Below, piece by piece: positions 8,846 through 16,282 of a stretch of DNA of 33,229 nucleotides. A program made the position numbers and the translations under genes. Origin of the DNA: an uncultured Bacteroidia bacterium. GTDB lineage: Bacteria; Bacteroidota; Bacteroidia; Bacteroidales; UBA932. Positions within the stretch are counted from its first letter, which is position 1. Each line of letters begins with the position of its first letter. The notes under the pieces are model-generated. The model made no database searches, was not told where the DNA came from, and saw only the letters and a list, made by a program, of their open reading frames with translations. The stretch is taken from assembly GCA_902791945.1 (NCBI GenBank), contig CADAXR010000014.1, forward strand, positions 1-33,229, written 5' to 3'.

Positions 8846-8866
8846 CTTTACGTTTGACCCGTAAAG
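8846..8866 (-). repeat. Perfect inverted repeat just upstream of the kinase-RapZ start
   Basis: CTTTACG (8846-8852) and CGTAAAG (8860-8866) are perfect 7-bp arms around a 7-nt loop, ending 3 nt before the start codon at 8842. It also contains a near -7 box on the minus strand (TATCTTTA, one mismatch). It could be an operator or a hairpin masking the ribosome-binding region. Confidence 0.55.
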
Positions 8867-8890
8867 ATAAGAAAAAATCTATCTATGCCG

Positions 8891-11278
8891 TCAGAAGAGA
8901 AGGGCTATACGGTAGGTTGCGAATGCAAGGATCCAGGCGACGACTATCGTGTAAACGGCGCAGAGGATGGCCCAGCGCCAGCCGCCTGTCTCATTTTTAA
9001 TCGCGACGAAGGTCGCTATGCAGGGGAAATACAGAAGTACGAAAACCATGAAGGCGAGCGCTGCGGCCGGCGAGACCGACCTCGTGAGAGCCGACTGCAG
9101 CTGAGTCCCTTCAAACTCTTCCTCCTCTTCGGCGGTCTCCTCTTCGCCCTGCGAATACATCACGCCCATCGTGCTGACCACCAGCTCCTTGGCGCCGACG
9201 CCGGCAATCAGGCCGACGTCCATCCGCCAGTCGAAGCCGAGCGGGTCGAGCGCCGGCGAGACCGCCTTGCCGAGCCTCCCGATGTAGGACTGCTCCTGCT
9301 GGACCGCCGGAGACTCTCCGCTCCGCGGGAAGTAGCCGAGGAACCAGATGGCCACCGAGAAGATGAGGATAGTCGTCGCCATCTTCTCGAGGTACTGCTT
9401 GCCTTTCTCCCAGGTGTGGCGGCCTATGGCCTTGCCGGTCGGCATCCGGTAGGGAGGTAGTTCCATCACGAACGGCAGGTCGTCGTCCTTGACGAATTTA
9501 GCGAGGACGACAGCCGACAGGATCGCCATTACTATGCCGACAAGGTACATCGCCAGCATTACCAGTGCGGCGTGCGAGGGGAAGAACGCCCCCGCTATCA
9601 GCACGAACACCGGCAGCCTTCCGGCGCAGGACATGAAAGGGATTATGGCAATGGTGATAAGGCGCGATTTGCGGCTCTCGATCGAGCGCGTCGCCATAAT
9701 TGCGGGCACGTTGCAGCCGAAGCCCATCACCATGGGTATGAACGACTTGCCGTGGAGGCCGATGCGGTGCATCAGCTTGTCCACGATAAAAGCAGCGCGT
9801 GCCATATAGCCGCTGTCCTCCATAATCGAGATGAAGAAATAGAGGATCATGATGTTGGGCAGGAACACCAGCACGCTGCCCACTCCCGCGATGATTCCGT
9901 CCACCACGAGATCCTTGAACCAGCCCTCCTTCATGAAGGCCCCGACAAAGTCTCCGAACTTCCCGACTAGCCAGTCGATCCAGTCCATCGGGTACTGCCC
10001 GACGGCAAAAGTAACCCAGAACACCAGATACAGTATAGCTACGAAAATCGGGAACGCCGCCCATCTGTTGGTCACGATGGCGTCGAGCTTGTCGGTGAGA
10101 GTCCGCCTCGGGCGCTCCTCGAGGTGCTTTTCATAGACTTCCGCGAGGGCGCCGCGTATGAAAGCGTATTTGGCGTCCACGATCGCCGACTCGGCGGAAG
10201 AGCCGAGGAGGGCCTCGATGCGGGCTTCCTCCTCCTTCCTCGCTCCGGCCAGCTCCTCCGCGAAGGGATACTTCGCGAGGACGGATTCGATGTCCCTGTC
10301 TCCCTCGAGGTATTTGATCGCGAGGTAGCGGGTAGAGTAGCGGAAGCGTATGTTCTCGTCCTTCCGGATGATTTTCTGGAGGTGTCCGATGCTCTTTTCG
10401 ATTTCCGCGCCGTGGTTGATGTGGATGTGTCGGGCGAGCGACGGGTCGGATTTTTCGTAGATACGGATCACCGTGTCCAGAAGCTCCGGTATGCCACGCC
10501 CGTCACGGCTCACCGTCGGGCGGACCGGTATGCCGAGAAGGTGTCCCAGCTGCCCCAGGTCCACCTTGTCGCCCCTGGCCTCAAGTTCGTCGTACATGTT
10601 GAGCGCCATCACGGTGCGCAGGTTCATGTCGATGATCTGCGTCGTGAGGTAGAGGTTTCTCTCTATGTTGGAGGCGTCCACTACGTTCAGGACGACGTCC
10701 GGGGTCTTCTCGATGAGGTTCTTCCTCACATAGAGCTCTTCCGGGCTGTAGGCCGAGAGGGAATACGTCCCGGGAAGATCGACGAAGATGAACTTGTAGC
10801 CTCCATATTCGAAACTGCCTTCCTTGGCGTCCACCGTCACTCCGCTGTAGTTTCCTACATGCTCGTGGCTTCCGGAAGCAAGGTTGAAGAGGGAAGTCTT
10901 TCCGCAGTTGGGGTTGCCTACGAGGGCGACGCGGATTTCATGTCCCTTCTCATCGGCGATGTGGCTCAGCGCCCTGTCGATCCTTTCGTCTTCGGAAAGG
11001 TCGGCCGGGAGCGCCTGGAGGTGTTCGTCCGAGACGAGAGCTTCCTTCGCATCCTCGTCGGTGACGACCTCGATAAGGGCCGCCTCCTCCCTGCGGAGGG
11101 AGATTTTATATCCCAGTATTTCGTATTCGACGGGATCCTTTAGCGGGGCGTTCAGTACGACCCTTACCTCCCTTCCGCGTATGAAACCCATCTCTATGAG
11201 CCTCTTACGGAAACTTCCGTGACCGCCCACACGGACGATCACGCCTCTTCTCCCGGTACCGAGCTCCGATAACGTCAT
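8891..11278 (-). CDS. feoAB: FeoA-FeoB fusion ferrous iron transporter
   Basis: A 795-residue inner-membrane Fe(II) importer in which FeoA and FeoB, separate in enterobacteria, form one chain, as is common in Bacteroidota. Residues 1-75 are the FeoA SH3-like domain (MTLSELGTGRRGVIVRVGGH). The G domain follows with G1 GNPNCGKTS (121-129), G3 DLPGTYSLS and G4 NMYDE. The permease half carries GFGCNVPAI and MSCAGRLPVF, the conserved Cys-containing membrane motifs. Hydrophobic segments run to the C-terminus (IVVAWILAFATYRIALLF). ATG 11278 is chosen over an in-frame TTG 12 nt upstream. A promoter-like pair lies 28-58 nt upstream. The kinase-RapZ gene follows after 48 nt with no obvious strong hairpin terminator between, so read-through is plausible. 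Confidence 0.96.
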   Translation of the reverse strand: MTLSELGTGRRGVIVRVGGHGSFRKRLIEMGFIRGREVRVVLNAPLKDPVEYEILGYKISLRREEAALIEVVTDEDAKEALVSDEHLQALPADLSEDERIDRALSHIADEKGHEIRVALVGNPNCGKTSLFNLASGSHEHVGNYSGVTVDAKEGSFEYGGYKFIFVDLPGTYSLSAYSPEELYVRKNLIEKTPDVVLNVVDASNIERNLYLTTQIIDMNLRTVMALNMYDELEARGDKVDLGQLGHLLGIPVRPTVSRDGRGIPELLDTVIRIYEKSDPSLARHIHINHGAEIEKSIGHLQKIIRKDENIRFRYSTRYLAIKYLEGDRDIESVLAKYPFAEELAGARKEEEARIEALLGSSAESAIVDAKYAFIRGALAEVYEKHLEERPRRTLTDKLDAIVTNRWAAFPIFVAILYLVFWVTFAVGQYPMDWIDWLVGKFGDFVGAFMKEGWFKDLVVDGIIAGVGSVLVFLPNIMILYFFISIMEDSGYMARAAFIVDKLMHRIGLHGKSFIPMVMGFGCNVPAIMATRSIESRKSRLITIAIIPFMSCAGRLPVFVLIAGAFFPSHAALVMLAMYLVGIVMAILSAVVLAKFVKDDDLPFVMELPPYRMPTGKAIGRHTWEKGKQYLEKMATTILIFSVAIWFLGYFPRSGESPAVQQEQSYIGRLGKAVSPALDPLGFDWRMDVGLIAGVGAKELVVSTMGVMYSQGEEETAEEEEEFEGTQLQSALTRSVSPAAALAFMVFVLLYFPCIATFVAIKNETGGWRWAILCAVYTIVVAWILAFATYRIALLF

Positions 11279-11305
11279 TTTCAGCTGCAATCTTGATTCC
11301 GGCGG

Positions 11306-11336
11306 CGAAGTTACGGCCTTTTTACTCCGGTTTCAA
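11306..11336 (-). promoter_or_regulatory. Candidate feoAB promoter
   Basis: On the minus strand TTG (11336-11334), 20 nt, then TAACTTCG (11313-11306), one mismatch from TAnnTTTG. No Fur-like palindrome was recognised nearby. Confidence 0.45.
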
Positions 11337-11372
11337 TACCAATTAATAGTGATTTTCCTTTCACGGTGTTTT

Positions 11373-11482
11373 CCGGGCGATAAAGGCGGCATACGACGTG
11401 TCTCCGGACCCGGCGGTGCTTGATGCTCTCAAAGCCCACTACAATTCAATCCCGAAAAAGCGGCCCGGAGTTTATCGCCCGG
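11373..11482. repeat. Long-range 12-bp inverted repeat in the feoAB/barrel-protein gap
   Basis: CCGGGCGATAAA at 11373-11384 is the exact reverse complement of TTTATCGCCCGG at 11471-11482. The right arm overlaps the terminator stem at 11461-11486, so the two structures are mutually exclusive. The interval reads as an open frame on the plus strand with no start codon. Nothing else recognisable is in it. Confidence 0.5.
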
Positions 11483-11491
11483 GCCGTTTTT
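11455..11491 (-). terminator. Intrinsic terminator after the barrel-protein gene
   Basis: A GC-rich stem CGGCCCGG (11461-11468) pairs with CCGGGCCG (11479-11486) around a 10-nt loop. On the minus strand it is followed by CTTTTTC (11460-11454). A T-run also follows on the plus strand (11487-11491), so it may work in both directions. It begins 3 nt after the stop of the 11490-14096 gene. Confidence 0.8.
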
Positions 11492-14096
11492 ACATTCTTG
11501 CCCTTGCGTCGGCGCCTGCGCCGGTGCCGCGGTATTTGCTTTGGGCGGCGTTGAAGTTGTAGCGGATGGAGAATCTGATCCACTGCGTATCCATGCGGTT
11601 GGTCTGCTTGATGGTGTGGCTGCCGAAGTCGGTGTCTATGTCGAAGTGGGCGGTGCCGGCGAGGTCACGGCCTTCGAGCCGGAGCACAAGCGAGCCGTCT
11701 TTGAGCAGAGTCTTCTGGATTGCGGCTTCCAGGTTGAAGTATATGCTCTTCATATACAGATTCTGCATATATCCCCTTGACTGCAGCGTCCAGCCGACCT
11801 CGAACTGCCAGCCGCCCTTCACCTTGAAGGTGTCGAAAACCTGGGCGAAGAAGATGGGCTTGCCGTTGAATTTTGTCTGACGGATTCCGGATTCCTCGCG
11901 CGGGTCGGGGGCGTTGATGGTGAGCCACTGCGGCTTGACGCCGACGGCGTAGTTCATCGTCCACGGGCCGATGGTGGGACGGAAGTTGGCGTAGATCGAC
12001 ATCGCGCGCACCGGATTCGGCAGGTTGCCCGGTTTCACGAGGACAACCCCTTCGTCGCCGTAGGGAGCCGACCACAGAGTGATGGCGGCGTCAGTACGGG
12101 AATAATTGACCGACAGGGTGATAAATTTCCACATCGCCATGAAGCTCACGTCGTGGGAGCGCTCCGGCTGCAGGCGGGCGTTGCCGCTCTGCCAGAGGTA
12201 ACGGCTGTTGTAGCGGATGGCGCCGGAGAGGTTGGCGTAGCCGGGGCGGAGTGTCTTGGCGGAGTAGTTGACCATCAGCTGGACGGGGCCCGCCTTGCCG
12301 GCGTTGATCCGCGTCGAGTAGGACGCTGTGGGGAACCAGTTGTTGTATTTGCGGTAGATATTGTTCTCCGGGTTGAGGGCGTCCTCATAGATATAGCGTA
12401 CATGTTCGAAGCGGATTCCGGCGCTTAACTGGCCGAATTTCGGGACCTCGAAGCCGTAGGTGGCGAAGGCGGCGTAGTCGTCCTCTTTGATTTTAGCCTG
12501 GCTGGCAGGGAAGTCTACGCCTTCGATAGTGTAGTTGTCGCTGCGGCGGGAGAAGGTCTCCTCGGTGCCGAACTGCAGCTGTCCTTTCCATATAGGGTAG
12601 GAGAATACCGCCTTGGCGGCATACATACGGGTCGTGCCGCGGCTCTCGCTGCGGATGGCGGCGTCAGTCGACATCTCACTGGTCTCGTCGGATGTGGAGA
12701 GCGAGCTGTCGGTGGAGCCGTAGTAGTCGAAGTTGATGTCTATGCCGAATTTTTTGGCCACGAGGCCATTGTAATAGACGTTCGCGCCTATGTTGTACGG
12801 CCTTACTGAGCCGATTCGGTCGTTTGAGCTCGTGCTTAGGCGGTCGATTTCGACGCCGTTTTCGAAGACGTTGTCGTTGACCACGGTGTGGACGTTGTTG
12901 CCAAGACGTGTTCCCCATTCCATCTTGCCTCCGATAAAGTGATCTTCTGAGATCTGCCAGTTGACGCCGGCGTTGCCATAGACGGAGCTGCCGACATATT
13001 CGTTGAGGAGGTCGCCTTTGTTCTCGAAGAGATTGTTTCCGAAGGTCGCCTTTTCGAGGTAGCTTTGCTGGCGTCCGGTCCAGCGGTGGTAATTGACTCC
13101 GGCGAAAATGTCAACTCCGCCTGTGCGGTAGTTGGCGTTGAATGCTCCGCTGACGGTGTTCCCTTTTTTCCAGCGGAGGGACTGTGAGTCCAATGCATTG
13201 ACGCTGAAACTGAACCCGTCGCCCTGGCGGCGGATGGTCTTGATGCGGACGACGCTCCGCACGGTGGCGTCATACTGCGCCCCGGGGTTCGTGATGACTT
13301 CGACGCTCTGTATCTCGTTGCTCTGCAGGCGGTCAAGTTCGCTGCTGTCGGAGACCTTGTGGCCGTTGATATATACAACCGGCGCCCCCTTGCCGATCAC
13401 CTCGAGCCCGTCCTGGCTCTTTATCAGGCCCGGCGTCTTCTCCAGCACGTCGTTGGCCGACCCCGCGTTCTCCAGTACGGAACCGCGCACCGTCGTCTGC
13501 ACCCCCTCACCGGTGAGCTTGCTCACAGGCATCACCGCCTGCACCGTCGCCCCTTCCAGCATCTCCGTATCCGCCTTCAGCGTAATCAGCAGGGGCTCAA
13601 CGGCATTTGCCGGCGCTGCCATTTCTGCTGCCGTGCCGCTGTCTGTCGCTGCCGCCGCTTTGCCCGCCTCTGTTGCCGTGCCGCTGTCCAGTGCCAGGTA
13701 CTGCGTACGGTAGCCCAGTATGGCGACCATCATGATGCCGTCGGGCTCGCGCGTGCTTATATAAAAGGTGCCGTCCTCCTCCGTCACTGTGCCGCACAGT
13801 ACGGTTGAGTCCGCCTTCGCCAGCACCGCCACGTTCGCATACGCCACCGGCTCCCCGCTCTCATCCACGACCTTCCCTCTCCAGTCTCCCATCATCGATG
13901 GCGCCGCTGCGCCCCTCATCGCCGTCGCTGTCTCCTCGGTCCCCGCCGGCTTTTCTGCCGTCTCCGCAGCTCCCGCCTCTGCAGCCCCTTCCGCCATCAC
14001 CGATGGCGCCGGCCTCTCCGCGGCCAAAACCGCGCTGGACATCACTGTGACGATGAAAAACATCGCCGTGGCTATTATAATTCCTTGTGCCTTCAT
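11490..14096 (-). CDS. Outer-membrane beta-barrel protein of the TonB-dependent receptor superfamily (OMP_b-brl_3 type)
   Basis: An 868-residue protein. The signal peptide (ending SSAVLAA) is followed by an Ala/Glu/Thr-rich stretch (about 27-68), then a CarboxypepD_reg-like domain (GKVVDESGEPVAYANVAVLA). A second Ala-rich insert follows (about 153-180) with a 15-codon direct duplication. The plug-like part is well conserved (GSANDVLEKTPGL, VVYINGHKV, SVEVITNPGAQYDAT). The barrel occupies the rest and carries long aromatic strands. It is likely an outer-membrane transporter or transporter-like barrel of unknown ligand. ATG 14096 fits the signal peptide and sits about 20 nt after the predicted transcription start. 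It is monocistronic: it has its own canonical promoter (14122-14152) and a strong terminator (11455-11491). The low-complexity inserts are not usual in this family. Confidence 0.87.
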   Translation of the reverse strand: MKAQGIIIATAMFFIVTVMSSAVLAAERPAPSVMAEGAAEAGAAETAEKPAGTEETATAMRGAAAPSMMGDWRGKVVDESGEPVAYANVAVLAKADSTVLCGTVTEEDGTFYISTREPDGIMMVAILGYRTQYLALDSGTATEAGKAAAATDSGTAAEMAAPANAVEPLLITLKADTEMLEGATVQAVMPVSKLTGEGVQTTVRGSVLENAGSANDVLEKTPGLIKSQDGLEVIGKGAPVVYINGHKVSDSSELDRLQSNEIQSVEVITNPGAQYDATVRSVVRIKTIRRQGDGFSFSVNALDSQSLRWKKGNTVSGAFNANYRTGGVDIFAGVNYHRWTGRQQSYLEKATFGNNLFENKGDLLNEYVGSSVYGNAGVNWQISEDHFIGGKMEWGTRLGNNVHTVVNDNVFENGVEIDRLSTSSNDRIGSVRPYNIGANVYYNGLVAKKFGIDINFDYYGSTDSSLSTSDETSEMSTDAAIRSESRGTTRMYAAKAVFSYPIWKGQLQFGTEETFSRRSDNYTIEGVDFPASQAKIKEDDYAAFATYGFEVPKFGQLSAGIRFEHVRYIYEDALNPENNIYRKYNNWFPTASYSTRINAGKAGPVQLMVNYSAKTLRPGYANLSGAIRYNSRYLWQSGNARLQPERSHDVSFMAMWKFITLSVNYSRTDAAITLWSAPYGDEGVVLVKPGNLPNPVRAMSIYANFRPTIGPWTMNYAVGVKPQWLTINAPDPREESGIRQTKFNGKPIFFAQVFDTFKVKGGWQFEVGWTLQSRGYMQNLYMKSIYFNLEAAIQKTLLKDGSLVLRLEGRDLAGTAHFDIDTDFGSHTIKQTNRMDTQWIRFSIRYNFNAAQSKYRGTGAGADARARM
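13629..13688 (-). repeat. 15-nt direct repeat, 45-nt period, inside the Ala-rich insert
   Basis: TGCCGTGCCGCTGTC occurs at 13629-13643 and again at 13674-13688, exactly 15 codons apart and in frame. The protein shows DSGTATEAG followed by DSGTAAEMA. This looks like an in-frame tandem duplication. Confidence 0.75.
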
Positions 14097-14121
14097 AGTG
14101 TATTAGTTTAATAGTACACCG

Positions 14122-14152
14122 CAAAGGTACAAGGTATTTTTGAAATTCCAAA
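14122..14152 (-). promoter_or_regulatory. Canonical Bacteroidetes promoter of the 11490-14096 gene
   Basis: On the minus strand TTTG (14152-14149), 19 nt, TACCTTTG (14129-14122). This is an exact match to TTTG-N19-TAnnTTTG. Predicted start is about 14116, giving a leader of roughly 20 nt. Confidence 0.8.
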
Positions 14153-14192
14153 TATTTTTCAAAAAAAATTCGTTCGGGTCTTTAAATTGGTG

Positions 14193-14344
14193 CTTCGTGA
14201 AATTCACCTGACACGCCGGTGTGCATTACACGTCACCAGTGGCTTATTGGTGTGTCAGGTGAGCCAATTTTGCCTCACCTGACACTAGAATGTGCCTTAC
14301 ACGCTACAGAACCCATATTCCCGTGTCAGGTGAATTTCACGAAG
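14193..14344. repeat. Two-unit hairpin element with 23-bp terminal inverted repeats
   Basis: The 23 bp at 14193-14215 are the exact reverse complement of 14322-14344. Inside, GTGTCAGGTGAG (14252-14263) and CTCACCTGACAC (14274-14285) form a second perfect inverted pair. The whole is two tandem units of 71-nt period. Each unit reads CACCTGACAC, 5 nt, TGTGCMTTACACG, 19 nt, GTGTCAGGTGA, with identical internal spacing. The element begins 5 nt after the psuG stop. It could act as a psuG terminator, a structured RNA or a small non-autonomous mobile element. No target-site duplication was visible. Confidence 0.85.
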
Positions 14345-14348
14345 GGGA

Positions 14349-15263
14349 TTACCCGCGTTTTAAACAAGCGGCGACGGCGGCGGCGAGGCGGGCGTTGTTG
14401 AGGACGAGCTGGATATTGGCGGAGAGGGAGTCGCCGCCGGTGATGTCCTTGATGCGGGCGAGGAGGAAGGGGGTGGTGTCCTTACCCTTGATGCCGCGGG
14501 CGTTGCATTCGGCGACGGCCTCGTCGATGGCGGCGTTAATGACCGCAGGGTCCATGGAGTACTCCTCCGGGATGGGGTTAGTGACAAGCATGCCGCCGCG
14601 GAGGCCCATCTCCGTCTTGGCGCGGAAGGCGGCGGCGAGCTCTTCGGGGGAGTCGATGCGGTAGTCCACCTTGAAACCGCTCCTGCGGGTGTAGAATGCG
14701 GGAAGCTCCTCGGTGCCGTAGCCGATGACCGGGACGCCCTTGGTCTCAAGGTACTCGAGCGTGAGGCCGAGGTCCAGGATGGACTTCGCGCCGGCGCAGA
14801 TGACCATGACCGGGGTCATCGCGAGCTCCTCGAGGTCCGCGGAGATGTCCATCGTGGTCTCCGCGCCGCGGTGGACGCCGCCGATGCCGCCGGTGGCGAA
14901 CACCTTGATGCCGGCGAGGGCCGCGATGATCATCGTCGTCGTCACTGTAGTGGCGCCGTCCTCGCCGCGTGCGACGAGCACCGGCAGATCGCGCCTCGAA
15001 GCTTTTGTGACCGCGCGCCCCTTCTTCCCGAGGTATTCAATCTCCTCCGGCGTAAGCCCCGCCTTGAGACGCCCTCCGATAATGGCTATAGTCGCCGGCA
15101 CGGCCCCGCCGTCGCGGATAGTCTTCTCCACCAGCAGCGCCGTCTCTACATTCTGAGGATACGGCATCCCGTGGGATATTATCGTAGATTCAAGGGCGAC
15201 GACCGGTTTCCCGCCGGCCAATGCCTCCGCCACTTCCGGCGACAGGTCAAGGTACTTGTTCAT
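14349..15263 (-). CDS. psuG: Pseudouridine-5'-phosphate glycosidase
   Basis: A 304-residue cytoplasmic enzyme that reversibly splits pseudouridine 5'-phosphate into uracil and ribose 5-phosphate. Family signatures run throughout: ALESTIISHGMPYPQN (catalytic Glu), VARGEDGATTVTTTM, GGIGGVHRGAETTMDIS, CAGAKSILDLGLTLEYLET (Schiff-base Lys), TNPIPEEYSM, and VLNNARLAAAVA near the end. Length matches the family's roughly 300-310. ATG 15263 is used rather than an in-frame TTG at 15272, which would overlap the preceding gene. The ATG lies 1 nt after the stop of the hemerythrin-LuxR gene, so the two are translationally coupled. No PsuK pseudouridine kinase or transporter is present in the window, so the substrate supply must come from elsewhere. 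Confidence 0.96.
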   Translation of the reverse strand: MNKYLDLSPEVAEALAGGKPVVALESTIISHGMPYPQNVETALLVEKTIRDGGAVPATIAIIGGRLKAGLTPEEIEYLGKKGRAVTKASRRDLPVLVARGEDGATTVTTTMIIAALAGIKVFATGGIGGVHRGAETTMDISADLEELAMTPVMVICAGAKSILDLGLTLEYLETKGVPVIGYGTEELPAFYTRRSGFKVDYRIDSPEELAAAFRAKTEMGLRGGMLVTNPIPEEYSMDPAVINAAIDEAVAECNARGIKGKDTTPFLLARIKDITGGDSLSANIQLVLNNARLAAAVAACLKRG

Positions 15264-15264
15264 G

Positions 15265-16122
15265 TTACTCAATGGAACTGATCTCCAGGAGGTTGTTCAG
15301 AAGGGCATAGACCGTGAGACCGGCGACGGTCTTGATGCCGGTCTTGCGGGTGATGTTCTTGCGGTGGGTGATGACGGTGTGGATGGAAATGTTGAGGGCG
15401 TCGGCGATCTCCTTGTTGAGCATACCCTTCGCCACGCAGACGAGAATCTCCTTCTCGCGCGGGGACAGCGTGCCGTCGTCCGCAGTGTCTTCCTTCCGTC
15501 CTTCGAGGACGGTCTCCTCGAGGAGGATGTGTTTCCTGATGTCGTCCTGGAGGAGATTGATCACCGAAAGAACCTTGTAGGCCTCCTGCTGGTCGGCGTT
15601 GCCGGGCAGGTGGTTCATCACGAGGCTCTTGAGGTCCTCGAGGGTCTCCTCGACCCCGGAGTGGTCTTCCTCCGATATGCCCGCACCTCCCACGTTCGGG
15701 AACACGAATTCTTCCTCATAGGCGAAATGCTTCCGCAGCTCCTCCTTGAAGTCGGAGAAGAACTTCCATATTACCCTCTGCGTATCGTCCGGACAGGGGA
15801 CGATCATACGGCCGAGACACGAGGCCAGATCCTTCAGCGCCACATCCATATAGTGGCTGTGGGACAGGCTCAGGTATCTCACAATGACCGATAGGTCAAC
15901 TTTCTCCAGCTCCTCGGCGGAGGGACGGTAAGAGTCCTGGGCGTAGATCCTGCAGATCAGAAGGAAGGTCTCCGGATCCGTCCCGGCGCTGCGGCAGACC
16001 TCCGCCACCGTCGCCTCCCCGTATCCGAAACTGAATCCCATCCGCGTGAACACGCCGGGAAGCGACGGATCCATCTCCAGCAGATCCGCCATTTTCATCG
16101 AAGGGGAGAGTTCGCTAATCAT
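15265..16122 (-). CDS. Hemerythrin-domain regulator with C-terminal LuxR helix-turn-helix
   Basis: A 285-residue protein. Residues about 9-60 resemble the short N-terminal domain of RIC/ScdA proteins (KMADLLEMDPSLPGVFTRMG). The middle is a hemerythrin HHE-type four-helix bundle with the expected diiron ligand pattern (LSHSHY, KHFAYEEE, EEDHSGVEE, VMNHLPG, KHILLEE). The C-terminus is a LuxR/GerE DNA-binding domain (LSPREKEILVCVAKGMLNKE, then TVITHRKNI). The inferred job is a transcription factor sensing oxygen, nitric oxide or iron through a diiron centre. A longer frame starting at 16224 is rejected because a perfect promoter (16129-16159) lies inside it. With that promoter the predicted transcript starts at or within 2 nt of ATG 16122, so the mRNA may be leaderless. 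ATG 16098 is the alternative start. Confidence 0.85.
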   Translation of the reverse strand: MISELSPSMKMADLLEMDPSLPGVFTRMGFSFGYGEATVAEVCRSAGTDPETFLLICRIYAQDSYRPSAEELEKVDLSVIVRYLSLSHSHYMDVALKDLASCLGRMIVPCPDDTQRVIWKFFSDFKEELRKHFAYEEEFVFPNVGGAGISEEDHSGVEETLEDLKSLVMNHLPGNADQQEAYKVLSVINLLQDDIRKHILLEETVLEGRKEDTADDGTLSPREKEILVCVAKGMLNKEIADALNISIHTVITHRKNITRKTGIKTVAGLTVYALLNNLLEISSIE

Positions 16123-16128
16123 ACCGTA

Positions 16129-16159
16129 CAAAAATACGCAATTCTGCCCACACTTCAAA
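16129..16159 (-). promoter_or_regulatory. Canonical promoter of the hemerythrin-LuxR/psuG operon
   Basis: On the minus strand TTTG (16159-16156), 19 nt, TATTTTTG (16136-16129). This is an exact consensus match. Only 6 nt separate the -7 box from ATG 16122. Confidence 0.8.
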
Positions 16160-16274
16160 TCCCCAGAAGTGGCTATTTGACCGGCAAGATTAATATCGTT
16201 TATGCATAAGAAAAAAAAGGACAATCACTTTCAAGTTTTTCCCCTGTAGAGAACAAATAACGTCGAAATATTAT

Positions 16275-16282
16275 TAAATTTG
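16275..16282 (+). promoter_or_regulatory. -7 box of the PUL operon
   Basis: TAAATTTG matches TAnnTTTG, giving a predicted start near 16288 and a leader of about 43 nt to ATG 16331. No -33 TTTG lies at 19-20 nt, which fits a promoter that needs an activator. Confidence 0.55.

Noticed and set aside
10124-11143. A 339-codon plus-strand frame opposite feoAB
   Set aside because: It lies entirely within feoAB, whose motifs are unambiguous. The product has no recognisable motif and the frame is a shadow of codon bias.
11281-11305. Fur box upstream of feoAB
   Set aside because: I looked for a 19-bp Fur-like dyad around the start and promoter and saw none convincing.
14193-14344. Interpretation of the hairpin element as integron attC sites or a CRISPR fragment
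   Set aside because: No attC core (GTTRRRY/RYYYAAC) and no integrase gene is present. There are only two units with inverted arms inside each unit, unlike CRISPR direct repeats with unique spacers.
14187-14350. Target-site duplication expected for a MITE
   Set aside because: The bases flanking the inverted repeats (left ATTGGTG, right GGGATT) are not duplicated, so mobility is only a possibility.
16123-16224. N-terminal extension of the hemerythrin-LuxR protein (includes a CGQNC motif that looks like a metal site)
   Set aside because: The extension encodes the exact promoter TTTG-N19-TATTTTTG and the family similarity starts after ATG 16122, so the Cys pair is not translated.
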